64,000 bases of DNA from Erinaceus europaeus (taxonomy: Eukaryota > Chordata > Mammalia > Eulipotyphla > Erinaceidae): positions 62,001 through 126,000 of the forward strand of contig NW_026647597.1 in assembly GCF_950295315.1 (NCBI RefSeq), in the 5' to 3' direction. This document shows positions 29,727 to 41,121 of the stretch, in pieces. A program made the translations under genes and the position numbers. The notes under the pieces are model-generated. The model saw nothing but the letters and a program-made list of their open reading frames with translations. It was not told the origin of the DNA and searched no databases. How positions within the stretch are numbered: the first letter of the stretch is position 1; each line of letters opens with the position of its first letter.

Positions 29727-31265
29727 TTAGTATTGGGGGTGCTGAATAGACCTGGTATCGCGGGAATGAGTTTTACGCTCTGCAGAGGCGTCTGTGGATA
29801 TCCTAACATTAAGACATTCCAGAAGATCCCTGCCCAGTAAGTTGGTGCTAATATTAGCTACCAAAGGGCGGAAGTGTCCGGTAGAACCTTCTGGGTCTTC
29901 CCACATAAGCGAGTCTCGTGTGCAAAATGCTCTTGTCATCCCTCCTATTCCATGTAAACTGGGTCCAGGGATGAGTTCCCAATCTTGGGGAACCTCTTCT
30001 TGCCTTAAAATCGTCTTTGCTGCCCCCGTGTCAATCAAAAATTTAAAAGGAATATTGCCAATCTTTACTGTCATAAAAGGGTGACCTTGTTCTAAAACAG
30101 GAGTGGTCCACAAAATCTCAGGCCCCGAATTTGTACCATTCAGGGGCGAACCATCTTTATGAAATTGGGACCAACAATCTCTCTTCCAATGAAACCCGTT
30201 ACGACATTTTGGACAAACAGTACGTGGTCTCTGGCTCCCTGACTGAAAGCTGGGTTGCTCTGGCTGGAGGCGTGGTTTCCCTGACTGGAGGTGTGGTCGC
30301 AACTTATCAGGACATTGGTTACGCCAATGTCCTTGGCGACCGCACTGAAAGCAGGCCCCGTTTTGCTTACGTGGGGCAACTGCATAGACCTGCGTTGTAG
30401 CGGGTGTCCCATAATTGCCTGATGTAAGCTCCTGTGTCGCTAGAATCCAATTATCTGGGTGTAGGTGTTTAAGATTAAGGCATACCTGACGGAATTGTGG
30501 TGTCATGCCTTCCCAGACAATAGAGCGCAGGAGTAGTGTGCGGACGTCAGGACTATAAACCTTTCTCTCTAAGCTTCTCTTCACCCTTGAGATGAAGCTC
30601 GCCAATGACTCATCAGAGCCTTGGTGAAAAGAGTTAATGGGAGCTGATGGATCTACATCAGGTGTGGTCACCCTTTCCCATGCTTGTGTTGTACAGATGC
30701 GTACCTGTTCAAAATAACCAGTTGGAAACCTGGCTTCTGCCTGCTGAGCTCCAGATTCATAAGCTCCTGCTCCAAACAAAGCATCAGAATTCCATTCTAT
30801 CTGTTTGTTACTATTTTCCTGCGATTGCCTAGAGCACTCATCGTGGAAACATGCCTGCCACTGAAGATAGAGAGGGTCTGGGAGTGCAGCACGAGCCAGT
30901 TCTTTCCAGTCTTGTGGTGTATTTAAATGCTGGTAAAAGCTTCTCAAAACGGACTTGGTCCATGGAGAGTGCATACCGTCCTCCCTGACTGCTTGCCTGA
31001 GCGTTCCAAGTTCTTTCGAGGAATATGGCTGCCACGGCTGAGGGTTTTGTTTAGAAGGGGCCAAGTTTACCGGGAATGTGTGGATTTGGTCCGGTGGCAC
31101 GGGAGAGGGAGCTACAGAAGTGGAAAGTTCAGTAGAAACTGCTGTAGTGGCTGCAGGGGAGACTAAATGCATATCTACGGGGACGGAGCTCCCGGGGTGG
31201 ACTGCACATGGTTTAAAATCCTTAAATGCTGAAAAAATATCCTTTAGCTCTCGGATCTCAGCCAC
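29727..31265 (-). CDS. gag-pro: ERV2 capsid-nucleocapsid-protease, one open frame
   Basis: 512-codon frame. Capsid has a major homology region at residues 215-233 (QGSDESL...R). Nucleocapsid has two CCHC knuckles (305-318 and 351-364), the betaretroviral number. Protease has LIDTGA with the active-site DTG at 412-414 and LLGRD at about 476. Gag and protease share one frame with no stop between them, which is unusual, since most related viruses use a frameshift there. No dUTPase domain is seen. The N-terminal gag part (matrix, proline-rich) is in another frame because of a two-base loss near 31262. The counted first Met is the next ATG and not necessarily a start. Confidence 0.87.
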   Translation of the reverse strand: MAEIRELKDIFSAFKDFKPCAVHPGSSVPVDMHLVSPAATTAVSTELSTSVAPSPVPPDQIHTFPVNLAPSKQNPQPWQPYSSKELGTLRQAVREDGMHSPWTKSVLRSFYQHLNTPQDWKELARAALPDPLYLQWQACFHDECSRQSQENSNKQIEWNSDALFGAGAYESGAQQAEARFPTGYFEQVRICTTQAWERVTTPDVDPSAPINSFHQGSDESLASFISRVKRSLERKVYSPDVRTLLLRSIVWEGMTPQFRQVCLNLKHLHPDNWILATQELTSGNYGTPATTQVYAVAPRKQNGACFQCGRQGHWRNQCPDKLRPHLQSGKPRLQPEQPSFQSGSQRPRTVCPKCRNGFHWKRDCWSQFHKDGSPLNGTNSGPEILWTTPVLEQGHPFMTVKIGNIPFKFLIDTGAAKTILRQEEVPQDWELIPGPSLHGIGGMTRAFCTRDSLMWEDPEGSTGHFRPLVANISTNLLGRDLLECLNVRISTDASAERKTHSRDTRSIQHPQY

Positions 31266-32074
31266 TAGATCTCAATGGTGATGTATCAGCAGGGGGCGGG
31301 GTCAGGGACGAGGAAGCCTCAGGCGGAGCTGAAACCGCGGCAGCAGGGGCCGGGGGTGGGGTCAGGAAAATGGAAGCTGCAGGCGGAGCTGAAACTGGGA
31401 CAGCAGGGGCAGGGGCGGGTTTCAGGAACGCAGAAGCTGCAGGCAGAGTTGAAACCGCAGAGGCAGGGGCCGTGGGCGAAGCTGAAACCGGGACGGAAGG
31501 GGCAGGGTTCAGGAACGCAGGCGGAGCTGAAACCGGGATGGAAGGGGCTGGGTTCAGGAACGCAGGCGCCTCAGGCGGAGCTGAAACGGAAGCTGAAACC
31601 GGGACAGAAGGGGCAGGGTTCAGGAACGCAGGCGGAGCTGAAACCGGGACGGAAGGGGCGGGGTTCAGGAACGCAGGCACCTCAGGCGGAGCTGAAACGG
31701 AAGCTGAAACTGGGACGGAAGGGGCAGGGTTCAGGAACGCAGGCTGAGCTGAAACCTGAAAGGTGGAAGGGGGTGGGGTCAGAGGAGGAGTGTCCGAACA
31801 CGTGTGCGTGTCTGTGGGAACGGAATTCTTAGGTTTAGCCGCTGATCGCTTAGGATGTCTAAGTCTTAAGCACATGTGATTTAACTCTCGTACCTCAGCC
31901 TCAAGGTCACTTATCCTTATGGCATACCACGTTTTACATATCTTGAAAGTGGCGACCACAGTTAAAAAAAATCCAAGGGGTAGCGAAAATTAAACCTTTT
32001 ATGACAGCGGGAATCTGTCCCAGGTCAAGAGATAATGACTGGGACACCTCCTCATAAAACGAGAAATTTCCCAT
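31258..32074 (-). pseudogene. gag: ERV2 gag N-terminus (matrix and proline-rich repeat region), frame-broken
   Basis: The likely gag ATG at 32072-32074 encodes Met-Gly (MGNFS), suitable for N-myristoylation. This frame ends at about 31934, shortly after an eight-T run, and a second frame continues to 31258. The second frame has a charged coiled-coil-like part (EAEVRELNHMCLRLR) and a Pro/Ala/Ser-rich region made of in-frame repeats (31420-31760 on the + strand). It ends at a two-base loss compared with ERV1. The T-run frame change is also in ERV1. Confidence 0.8.
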
Positions 32075-32114
32075 AGTGGAGGGAAACGCGGGGCCACAGA
32101 AGTGGGCGGATGCC

Positions 32115-32126
32115 ACTTACCTGTGT
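32115..32126 (-). promoter_or_regulatory. ERV2 leader splice donor
   Basis: On the minus strand reads ACACAG|GTAAGT, a perfect donor between the primer-binding site and the gag ATG. This is the normal place of the major retroviral donor used for env or accessory messages. It is deleted in ERV1. Confidence 0.75.
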
Positions 32127-32170
32127 CTGGGCGGTTTCGGAGACCTCAGGCCGGCCGTGGTGTGGGTACG

Positions 32171-32189
32171 GAACACGATGGGCGCCAGA
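32171..32189 (-). promoter_or_regulatory. ERV2 primer-binding site
   Basis: Directly next to the 5' LTR the minus strand reads TCTGGCGCCCATCGTGTTC. The TGGCGCCC core with following A fits the tRNA-Lys class used by betaretroviruses, but the rest differs from the Lys sequences I know, so the primer call is tentative. Confidence 0.65.
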
Positions 32190-32601
32190 TGTTGTTGAGG
32201 TGGTCTGGTGTCGGGCTGCACCGCGGAGAAGAGAGCGGACGTCCAGAGCAAAGGGGTACACAGATCTTTATTATAGGATGGGGGGGAGGTTTGGTTCAGA
32301 CCACGTGGAGCCAGCCAGCAATGGCCGACCACGGGGGGAGAGCAGGGAGCGAGACCTCAGAGAGGGAGAGCCGAGAGCCCAGAGAGAGCGAGGGGAGGGG
32401 TGAGGGGGCTTTTTATTGGGCGACAACCAGGGGTGACGTGTAGGGCCAGGATTGGTTGAAAGGGGGCACTCTAGGATTTAGCGAGGCATAGGAAAACCTG
32501 GGGGCGGAGCCAGGATTGGTTGAAAGGGGGCACTCTAGGATTTAGCGGGGCATAGAAAAACCTGGGGGCGGAGACTGCATCAGAATAAGTCCTCAGCAAC
32601 A
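32190..32601 (-). repeat. 5' LTR of ERV2 with duplicated U3 element
   Basis: 412 bp, same as the 3' LTR except for one extra G in the G-run near 32280. The 64-bp duplication is at 32445-32508 and 32509-32572. Being the 5' LTR, it would drive transcription leftwards (minus) through the provirus. Confidence 0.93.
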
Positions 32602-34334
32602 TATATATATCATGTAGAGATTTGAAAATATTTTTACCTAGAGACCTGCAAAGCTCTGGATTATTGTAGTAATTCGGATATGCGGATACACCTGGCCCTT
32701 CGAGCCACAGTCATGAGAGACTTCGCACAGAGCCATTCGTTTACCTACTGTCACTCTACAAATCTCTCTCAGCACAAACTATAGCTTCCAAATCATCTAT
32801 TTCACTCTTGCTCTTTCTGTCCACCGAGAACTATCCCAAAACTTTAAATCAAAGTAGAAATAGACATAGTGTAGTTCCCTGCACACAGGACAGGCTGAGG
32901 CAGGACCAGGGAGATCAAATACGCCAGCCTGCATTTGGCTGGAGCATCACTAAAACTACTTCCTATTTTGAGAGACAAGGGCAGTTTTGGAGAGTGGGCT
33001 GCAGGCCAAGTGTTGCTTCTCAGTGTAGGCTAAGACCTAGATATTCTAAGTGTAACCTTTCCTCACAAACATAAAATAACAATGGCACTTGTTAGAAGTA
33101 TGCATGGGTATGGAGTGTCCAGATTTTCCACGCAAAACGGAAGCTTCCAGGGTTCAGAAAGATGATGTTTTGATGGCTGTGAAATGTCTTTTCCAAGTGC
33201 CTCCTGGGGTTTCAAATCCTTTTGAAACCTGAAGTTCCTTCTGGTATCTAGGGAATATTCTCAACTCTGCCCCGAAGGTCCTTCCAACTAGGAGCACAGC
33301 TATCCCGGGGTCAGGAGGTCTGATAGCCTGCTAGCTCCTGGAGGGATTCCAGAGTATTTCCTCAGGCACCAAGTGTTAACAGGTGTTTCCAATTGTCTTT
33401 ATTAGCAGCAGCAAGGCCCTCAGGTGAGGTGCGGGGCTGTGATCTCCACTGGAAGCTCATAATTCATCCAATGGAGGCATCCATCTTCCTTTTGTGTCTC
33501 CATACCAAGGGCCCGGGGAGTTTGTGCTTCCTGCAAGCAGATCGACTTTGTATGGGACACTCACACATCCTACTACTGGGAAACACTCTTAGTATGATGT
33601 GTGGACATCAGGACACCATGATCATTTTGTGAGTCCACAGGAGCAATTGCATTAGCCGGACCCAAATGGTAGTTGTAAGAGGACGGGTTCATCCACTATT
33701 GTTTGGTCAAACACAGTTCCCATCTATGTTGAGACACAGCTCTTTCAAGGTTCTTTCTGGGCTTGTAATCTGCTGTCCACTGAGAAGTGGATTGGGAGTC
33801 TGGAGGCTGAGTATGCAGCCAAACGTGACTGGACAGGGTCCTGCCCCTGAATTCTGAGGGGTGCCCCTGCTTCCTCATTTGGCAGTGTTTGGATGATAGT
33901 GAGGCATGAGATTGAATCGGGACCTCAGGAGGGCGAGACATGAGAGTCCCTTTGCATATGCATTCTTGCTTAGCCAGAATCAGGGCTAGGTGACTTTCCC
34001 TAACCAGCTAGGTTCTCTGTACATAAGTTGCAGATAGGGGCTGGCTACCTTACCAACCATGCTCTGAGACTACTATAGGTGAGTTCTAAGCACAACACAG
34101 ACACAGACAGACAGACAGACAGATAGACAGACAAACACACACACACATTACTGTCAGGTCTGGTAGTACAGCATATGGTGAAGGCTGGTGCTGTCTGGGG
34201 TCTGTGGGCATAATAGTTGCTGACTTACAATCTCTACAAGCCAGCTTTGAACCTGTCATCAATGAACACAGTGTAGGAGGTTTTTGAATTCTCATCTCTT
34301 TGAGCAGAAGTGGCTGGTGGGCGGGCCTTCCAGG

Positions 34335-34605
34335 GGCTGCCCAATGAGCGTGCTACAGGGCCATGTGGGCGGTGCTCAAGGTTGCTGGACAATCACTGAG
34401 TAGGGGCCTTGACACTACTGGGCGTGTCCTAGCACACTGGCCAAAGATATTGCTGGCAGGGGTTCTAGGCATGGCCTAGGCCTCTGGCATATCAGAGCAT
34501 GGCTGGTGCCCTGTCTGCAGGCCTTTTGAAGTAATCCCGCCAATGGGAGGTCAGAGCTAGCCTTTAAAGGCTGGGCGTGATTTTAGGAATTGCAAAGCAG
34601 GGTTC
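34335..34605 (+). promoter_or_regulatory. Promoter-like P module of U4 (beta type)
   Basis: CCAAT at 34341-34345 and 34540-34544, GGGCGG at 34367-34372. The TATA-like element is TTTAAA (34563-34568). The middle CCAAT boxes have decayed to ACAAT and CCAAA. Confidence 0.42.
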
Positions 34606-35183
34606 ACACAGAGCCTTGCCTTGCAGAAGCTGTCCAGTGTGCATGTGTATAACTCCCTTTTTGCCTGTGCCTCTGTGGATGTGTGCGTGTGTGTAAATGT
34701 GAGAGTGTGTGTTTTTGTGTGTTTGTGTGTGTTTGTGTGTGAGGGAGGGAGAGAGAACAACAGAATCACTGTGGCACAGGTGATTTTGTGCAAAACACTT
34801 GGCACATTCTGATTTACAGCTCAATATTGACACCATTGTAGCTCTCCTTGGCCCTTGGTCACTTTTCTTCTTTTCACATGTAAAGACACTGAAGAGGGAG
34901 AGGTTTTTGCACTGATGCTTGCACTGGGAATTAGAAGCTGCCCTGTGTGTGTTTCCAGACTAGGAAACTTGTGGTGCCTGTCCATGTGGAGAGTCTCCTG
35001 GATGAGTTCATTCCCAAGCCTTTTTCTCTAGGTCCCGTTGGAGCTGCATATAGCTAATGATTTGGAGATTTTACTCCTTTGGACAATTATTTTCCTGATG
35101 CACAGTTTCTCACCAGGTTTTAGCAATGATTTCTCTGAATATCATATCGAATCCTTTGTAGAAAATGACTACATCAGTGTCTT

Positions 35184-35306
<123 letters not shown>

Positions 35307-35920
35307 CATGTAGAGGTCTGAAAATATATTTTATCTAGAGACCTGCACAGCTCTGGATTCAGTTAGTAATGCGGATACACCTGGCCCTTCTGAGCCACAG
35401 TCATGAGATTCATCTCACAGAGCCATTCGCTTACCTTTTCTCACTCTACAAATCTCTCTCAACACAAACTACTGCTGCCAAATCATCTACTTCACTCTTG
35501 CTCTTTCTGTCCACAGAGTCCTATCCCAAAACTGTAAATCAAAGAAGAAATAGACATAGTTCAGTTATCTACACAAAAGACAGTCTGAGGCTGGACCAGG
35601 GAGTTGTAATTGCCAGGCTGCATCTTGGCTGGAGCATCACTCTTCCATATTTGAGAGGCAAGGACAGTTTTGGATAGTGGGCTGCAGGCCAAGAGTTGAT
35701 TCACAGAGTGGGATAAGACCTAGATGTTCTAAGTGTAACCTTTCCTCTCAAACATAAAATAACAATGCCACTTAAGAAGTATGCATGGGCATGGAGGGTT
35801 TGTCTTCAGTGCACTGTCACTGATCAACACAGGGCCAGAATTTGTCCTTTTCCGTCACTGTTATTCTGTCTCACTGACTGTCTCATGCCTTCTTCCCTGG
35901 ACCTTTCGTGGAAGTCAGTG

Positions 35921-38161
35921 CATGCATCGTGAACTCTGTCTTCCTAGTGTTGAAATTTTCCTTTCTTTGCCCTTTGGATTAGTTAGTCTCCTGCATATGG
36001 CGTAGTACAGAGGATAACTTAGGAGACAGTGTTCCTGCTGCAGGTAACAGGCATATGTACATCTCCATCTGCAGCTGTCCAGGCCCTCTGTGCTTGACTC
36101 CCATTCTCCAGGGCCCTGTGGCTGACACTCAGCCTAAATGCAGCACTCCTCAATTTCCTGCACCGCATTCTTGTCCTTATTCCATGAGAGCAAAGGTCAA
36201 TAGAAGTGAAACTCTACCACCATGGCACACACATTGTGCTTTCCCTCTATAGGGCCGAATGTAAAGGATCTGTGGTACTGATGGCCACACCAGTGTCCAG
36301 ATATTCCATGCAAAACAGAAGATTCCAGGGTTCAGAAAGAGGGTGTTTTGTTGGCTGTGAAATTTCTTTTCCAAGTGCCTCATGGGGTTTCAAATCCTTT
36401 TGAAACCTGAAGTTCATTCTTGTATCTAGGGAGTACTCTCACCTCTGGCCCGAAGTCCCTCCCAACTAGGAGCACAGCTAACCCGGGGTTAGGAGGTCTG
36501 CCAGCCTGCTAGCTCCTGGAGGGATTCCTGAGTATGTCCTCAGGCCCCAAGTGGTAACAGTGTTTCCCATTGCCTTTATTAGCAGCAGCCAGGCCCTCAG
36601 GTGAGAGGCGGGGCTCTGGTCTCCACTGGAATCTCCTTATTCAGCCAATGGAGGCATCCATCTTCCTTTTGTCTCTCCATAGCAATGGCCCGGGGACTTT
36701 GTGCTTCCTGCAAGCAGAGAAACTTTGTATGGGACACTCATGCATGCCGACTTCTGGGAATCTCTCTGAGTGTGATGTGTGGACACCAGGACACCATGAT
36801 CAGGGATTGTGAGGACAAGGAGCAATTGCCTTAGCCCGACCCAAAGGGGAGGTGTTAGGGGCCGGGTTCATCCACTATTGTTTGGTCAAACACAGTTCCC
36901 ATCTATGTTGAGTAACAGCTCTTTCTGGGTTCTTTCTGGCTTTGTAATCTGCTGTCCACTGAGAAGTGGACTGGGAGCCTGGAGGCTGAGTATGCTACCA
37001 AACATGACTGGACAGTGTCCTGCCCCTGAATTCTGAGGGGTGCTCCAGCTTCCCCCATTGGCAGTTTTTGGATGATAGTGTGGCATGAGTTTGAATCAGG
37101 AACTCAGTAGAGTGAGACATGAGAATCCCTTTGCATATGCATTCTTGCTTAGCCAGAATCTGGGCTAGCTGGATTTCCCTAACCATCTAGGTTCTCTGTA
37201 CATAAGTTGCAGGTGAGGCTGGCTACCTTGCCACCCATGCTCTGAGACTACTATAGTTGACTTCTGAGCACACACAGACACACACTGACAGACAGAGAGA
37301 TAGACAGACACACTCACACACATTCATGTCAGGTCTGGTAGTACAGAATATGGTGAAGGCTGGGGCTGTCTGGGGTCTGTGGGCATGAGAGCTGCTGCCT
37401 TATAATCTCTACAAGCCAGCTTTGAACCTGTCATCAATGAACACGGTGTAGGAGGATTTTGAATTCTGGTCTCTTTCCAACTCCTCTATTTTCTTCTCGC
37501 CTTCTCTGTCTCTAACTCTCACACACTCTGTCTTCACTCATTAATATTTTACTTATATACTTATATTACTGACAGGCCCAGATATAACAAGAGAGTTACC
37601 AGAGCACTGCTGAGCTCTGTCTTGTTGTGTTGGCGATTTCACCTAGGCTACTGGAGTCTCAGTTTGTAAGTTTTTCTGACACAAGCCATATTCTGTCTCC
37701 TCATTTCCATGCCAGTATTACTCAGAGTTTATAATAAAGTGATTTTTTTTGCAAAACACTATGTACATTCTGATTTACAGCTCAATATTGACACCATTGT
37801 AGCTCTCTTTGGCCCTTGGTCACTTTTCTTCTTTTCAGATGTAAAAAAAAAAACACTGAAGAGGGAGAGGTTTTTGCCCTGAGGATTGCACTGGGAACTA
37901 CCAGATGCACTGTGTCTGTTGCCAGACTAGGAAACTTGTGGTGTCTGTCCATGTGGAGAGTCTCCTAGATGAGTTCCTTCCTGAGCCTTTTTCGCTATGT
38001 CTGGTTGGAGCTGCATATAGCTAATGATTTTGAGATTTTACTCCTTTGGAAAATTATTTTCCCGATGCACTGTTTCTCTCCAGGTTTTAGAAATCAATTG
38101 TCTGAATGGCATATCGAATCCATTGTAGAAAATGACTACATCAGTCTCTCTCTCTTTCTCT

Positions 38162-38218
<57 letters not shown>

Positions 38219-38845
38219 CATGTAGAGATCTGAAAATATTATTTAGCTAGAGACCTTCACACCTCTAGATTAGGGTAGTAATGCGGATACACCTGGCCCT
38301 TCTGAGCCACAGTCATGAGAGACATCTCACAGAGCCATTCTTATACCTCTTAACACTCTACAAATCTCCTTCAGCACAAACTACCGCTGCAAATCATCTA
38401 CTTCCCTCTTGCTCTTTTTGTCCACCGAGTCCTATCCCAAAACTGTAAATCAAAGAGGAAATAGACATAGTGCAGTTCCCTGCAAACAGCACAGTCTGAG
38501 GCTGGACCAGGAAGCTGCAATACGCCAGCCTCCAACGTGGCTGGAGCATCACTAAGAATACTTCCAAATTGGAGAGGCGAGGGCAGTTTTGGAGAGAGGG
38601 CTGCAGGCCTAGTGTTGCTTCTCAGAGTGGGCTAAGACCTAGATATTCTAAGTGTAACCTTTCCTCACAAACATAAAATTACAAAGTGATTTGTAAGAAG
38701 TATGCATGGGCATGGAGGGTTTGTCTACAGTACTCTGGCACTGATAAAAACAGGGCCTGAATTTCAGTCCGTTTCTGTCTCTGTCATCCTGTCCCTCTGA
38801 CTGTCTCTATGTGCCTTCTTCACTGGGCCCTTATGGCAGTCAGTG
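35921..38845 (+). repeat. Array unit U5 (short type)
   Basis: Short unit of 2925 bp: A to 37320, first part of M to about 37740, then D. M stops immediately after its AATAAAG hexamer (37731-37738) and is joined to GTGATTTTTTTTGC of D. The rest of M, B and all of P are absent. The same junction occurs in U6 and U11. Microsatellite (TC)n(TA)n at 38140-38217. Confidence 0.87.
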
Positions 38846-41050
38846 CATGCATCGCGAACTTGGACTTCCTGGTGTTGAAATTTTCCTTTCTTTGCCCTTC
38901 AGATTATTCAGTCTCCTGCATATGGCGTAGTACATGGGGGAACTGAGGAGACAGCGATCCTGCTGCAGGTAACAGGCATATATGCAGCTGTCCAAGCTCT
39001 CTGTGCTTGACTCCCATTCTCCAGGGCCCTGAGGCTGACAATCAGCGTAAATGCAACCCTCCTCAATTTCCTGCAACGTATCCTTGTCCTTATTCCATGA
39101 GAGCCCAGGTCAAGAGAAGTGAAACTCTATCCCCCTGCCACACACATTGTGCTTTCCCTCTATTGGTCCAAATGTAAAGGATCTGTGGTACTGATGGCCA
39201 CACCAGTGTCCAGATTTTCCACGCAAAACGGAAGCTTCAGGGTTCTGAAAGAGGGTCTTTTGATGGCTGTGCAATGTCTTTTCCAAGTGCCTCTTGGGGT
39301 TTCAAGTTCTTTTGAAACCTGAAGTTCTTTCTTGTATCTAAGGAATATTCTCACCTCTGGCCAGAAGGCCCTCCCAACTAGGAGCACAACTATCCTGGGG
39401 TCAGGAGGTCTGCCAGCCTGCTAGCTCCTGGAGGATTCCTGAGTATTATGTCCTCAGGTCCCAAGTGGTAACAGGTGTTTTCAATTGCCTTTATTAGCAG
39501 CAGCCAGGCCCTCAGGTGAGGTGCGGGGCTGTGATCTCCACTGGAAACTCCTAATTCATCCAATGGAGGCATCCATCTTCCTTTTATCTCTCCATAGCAA
39601 GGGCCTGGGAGTTTGTGCTTCCTGCAAGCAGAGCGACTTTGTATGGGACACTCATGGATGCCTACTTCTGGATATCTCTGAGTGTGATGTGTGGACACCA
39701 GGACACCATGATCAGGGATTGTGAAGCCACAGGTGCATTTTCCTTAGCAGGACCCAAATGGGAGGTGTAATGGGCCAAGTTCATCCACTACTGTTTGATC
39801 AAACACAGTTCCCATCTATGTTGAGAAACAGCTCTTTCTGGGTTCTTTCTGGGCTTGTATTCTGCTGTCTTCTGAGAAGTGTACTGTGAGCCTGGAGGGT
39901 GAGTATGCAGCCAAACGTGACTAGACAGGGTCCTGCCCCTGAATTCTGAGGGGTGCCCCAGTTTCCCCCATTGGCAGTGTTTGGATGATATTGAGGCATG
40001 AGATTGAATCGGGAACTCAGGAGAGAGAGACATGGGAGTCCTTTTGCATATGCATTCTTGATTAGCCATAATCTGGGCTAGCTGGCTTTCCCTAACCAGC
40101 TAGGTTCTCTGTACATAAGTTGCAGGTGAGGCTGGCTACCTTGCCACCCATGCTCAGAGACTACTATAGGTGTGTCTGAGCACACACAGACACACACATA
40201 CAGCCAGACAGATACACACACACATTACTGTCAGTTCTGGTAGTACAGCATATGGTGAAGGATGGAGCTGTCTGGGGTCTGTGGGCATGAGAGCTGCTGC
40301 CTTACAATATCTACAAGCCAGGTTTAAACCTGTCATCAATGAACACAGTGTAGGAGGTTTTTGAATTATGGTCTCTTTCCAACTCATCTATTTCTCTTCA
40401 CGCCTTCTCTGTCTCTAACTCTCACATGCTCTCACACACTCTGTCTTCACTCATTAAAATTTTACTTATATACTTATTTTACTGACAGGCCCAGATATAC
40501 AAAGAGAGTTACCAGAGCAGTGCTGAGCTCTGGCTTGTTTTGTTGGCGATATCACCTAGGTTACTGGAGCCTCAGTTTGTAAGTCTTTCTGACACAAGCC
40601 ATATTCTGTCTCCTCATTTCCATGCCAGTATCACTCAGAGTTTATAATAAAGTGATATTTTTTGCAAAACACTTGGTACATTCTGATTTACAGCTCAATA
40701 TTGACACCATTGTAGCTGTCTTTGCCCCTTGGTCACTTTTCTTCTTTTCAGATATAAAGACACTGAAGAGGGAGAGGTTTTTGCACTGAGGCTTGCACTG
40801 GGAACTACGAGATTCACTGTTTCTGTTGCCATACTAGGAAACTTGTGGTGTCTGTCCATGTGGAGAGTCTCCTTGATGAGTTCCTTCTCGAACCTTTTTT
40901 GCTCTGTCCCGTTGGAGCAGCATATAGCTAATGATTTTGAGATTTTACTTCTTTGGACAATTCTTTTCCTGATGCACAGTTTCTCTCCAGGTTTTAACAA
41001 TCAATTTTCTGAATGTCATATAGAATCCATTGTAGAAAATGACTACATCA

Positions 41051-41121
<71 letters not shown>

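Larger units (their letters stand above)
25722..32601 (-). mobile_element. ERV2: very young betaretrovirus-like provirus, defective
   Basis: 6880-bp provirus on the minus strand, inserted in the TA tract of D in U3 with TATATA on both sides. The two LTRs differ, by my reading, in one G of a G-run only. Order (minus): 5' LTR, primer-binding site, leader with splice donor, gag, pro, pol, long non-coding stretch, polypurine tract, 3' LTR. Despite its youth it is not autonomous: a frame change in gag at an eight-T run, a two-base loss in gag near 31262, a one-base loss in RT, and a deletion of about 0.9 kb removing the RT thumb/connection and most of RNase H. It has no env. Its own insertion must have been driven by proteins from a related copy elsewhere. 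Confidence 0.93.
15904..33117 (+). repeat. Array unit U3 (split by two proviruses and an LTR)
   Basis: Host unit that received ERV1, an LTR fragment and ERV2. A 15904-17295; M1 17296-18283; M2 18284-18829, then ERV1, with M2 resuming at 24413-24507. LTR sequence at 24508-24927 is followed directly by a P fragment (24928-25250), so B and part of P are missing. D 25251-25721 is split inside its TA tract by ERV2 and resumes at 32602-33117. Without insertions the unit is about 4.3 kb. At about 33117 D jumps into the middle of the next A. Confidence 0.85.

Noticed and set aside
31226..31832. Two plus-strand ORFs of 173 and 185 codons rich in Gly, Ala, Glu and Lys
   Set aside because: They are antisense to the in-frame proline-rich repeats of ERV2 gag. 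The repeat period being a multiple of three keeps all frames open.
31934..32116. 60-codon minus-strand ORF starting upstream of the Met-Gly codon in ERV2
   Set aside because: The upstream start is in the leader. The gag start is more likely the ATG at 32074, so this was merged into the gag entry.
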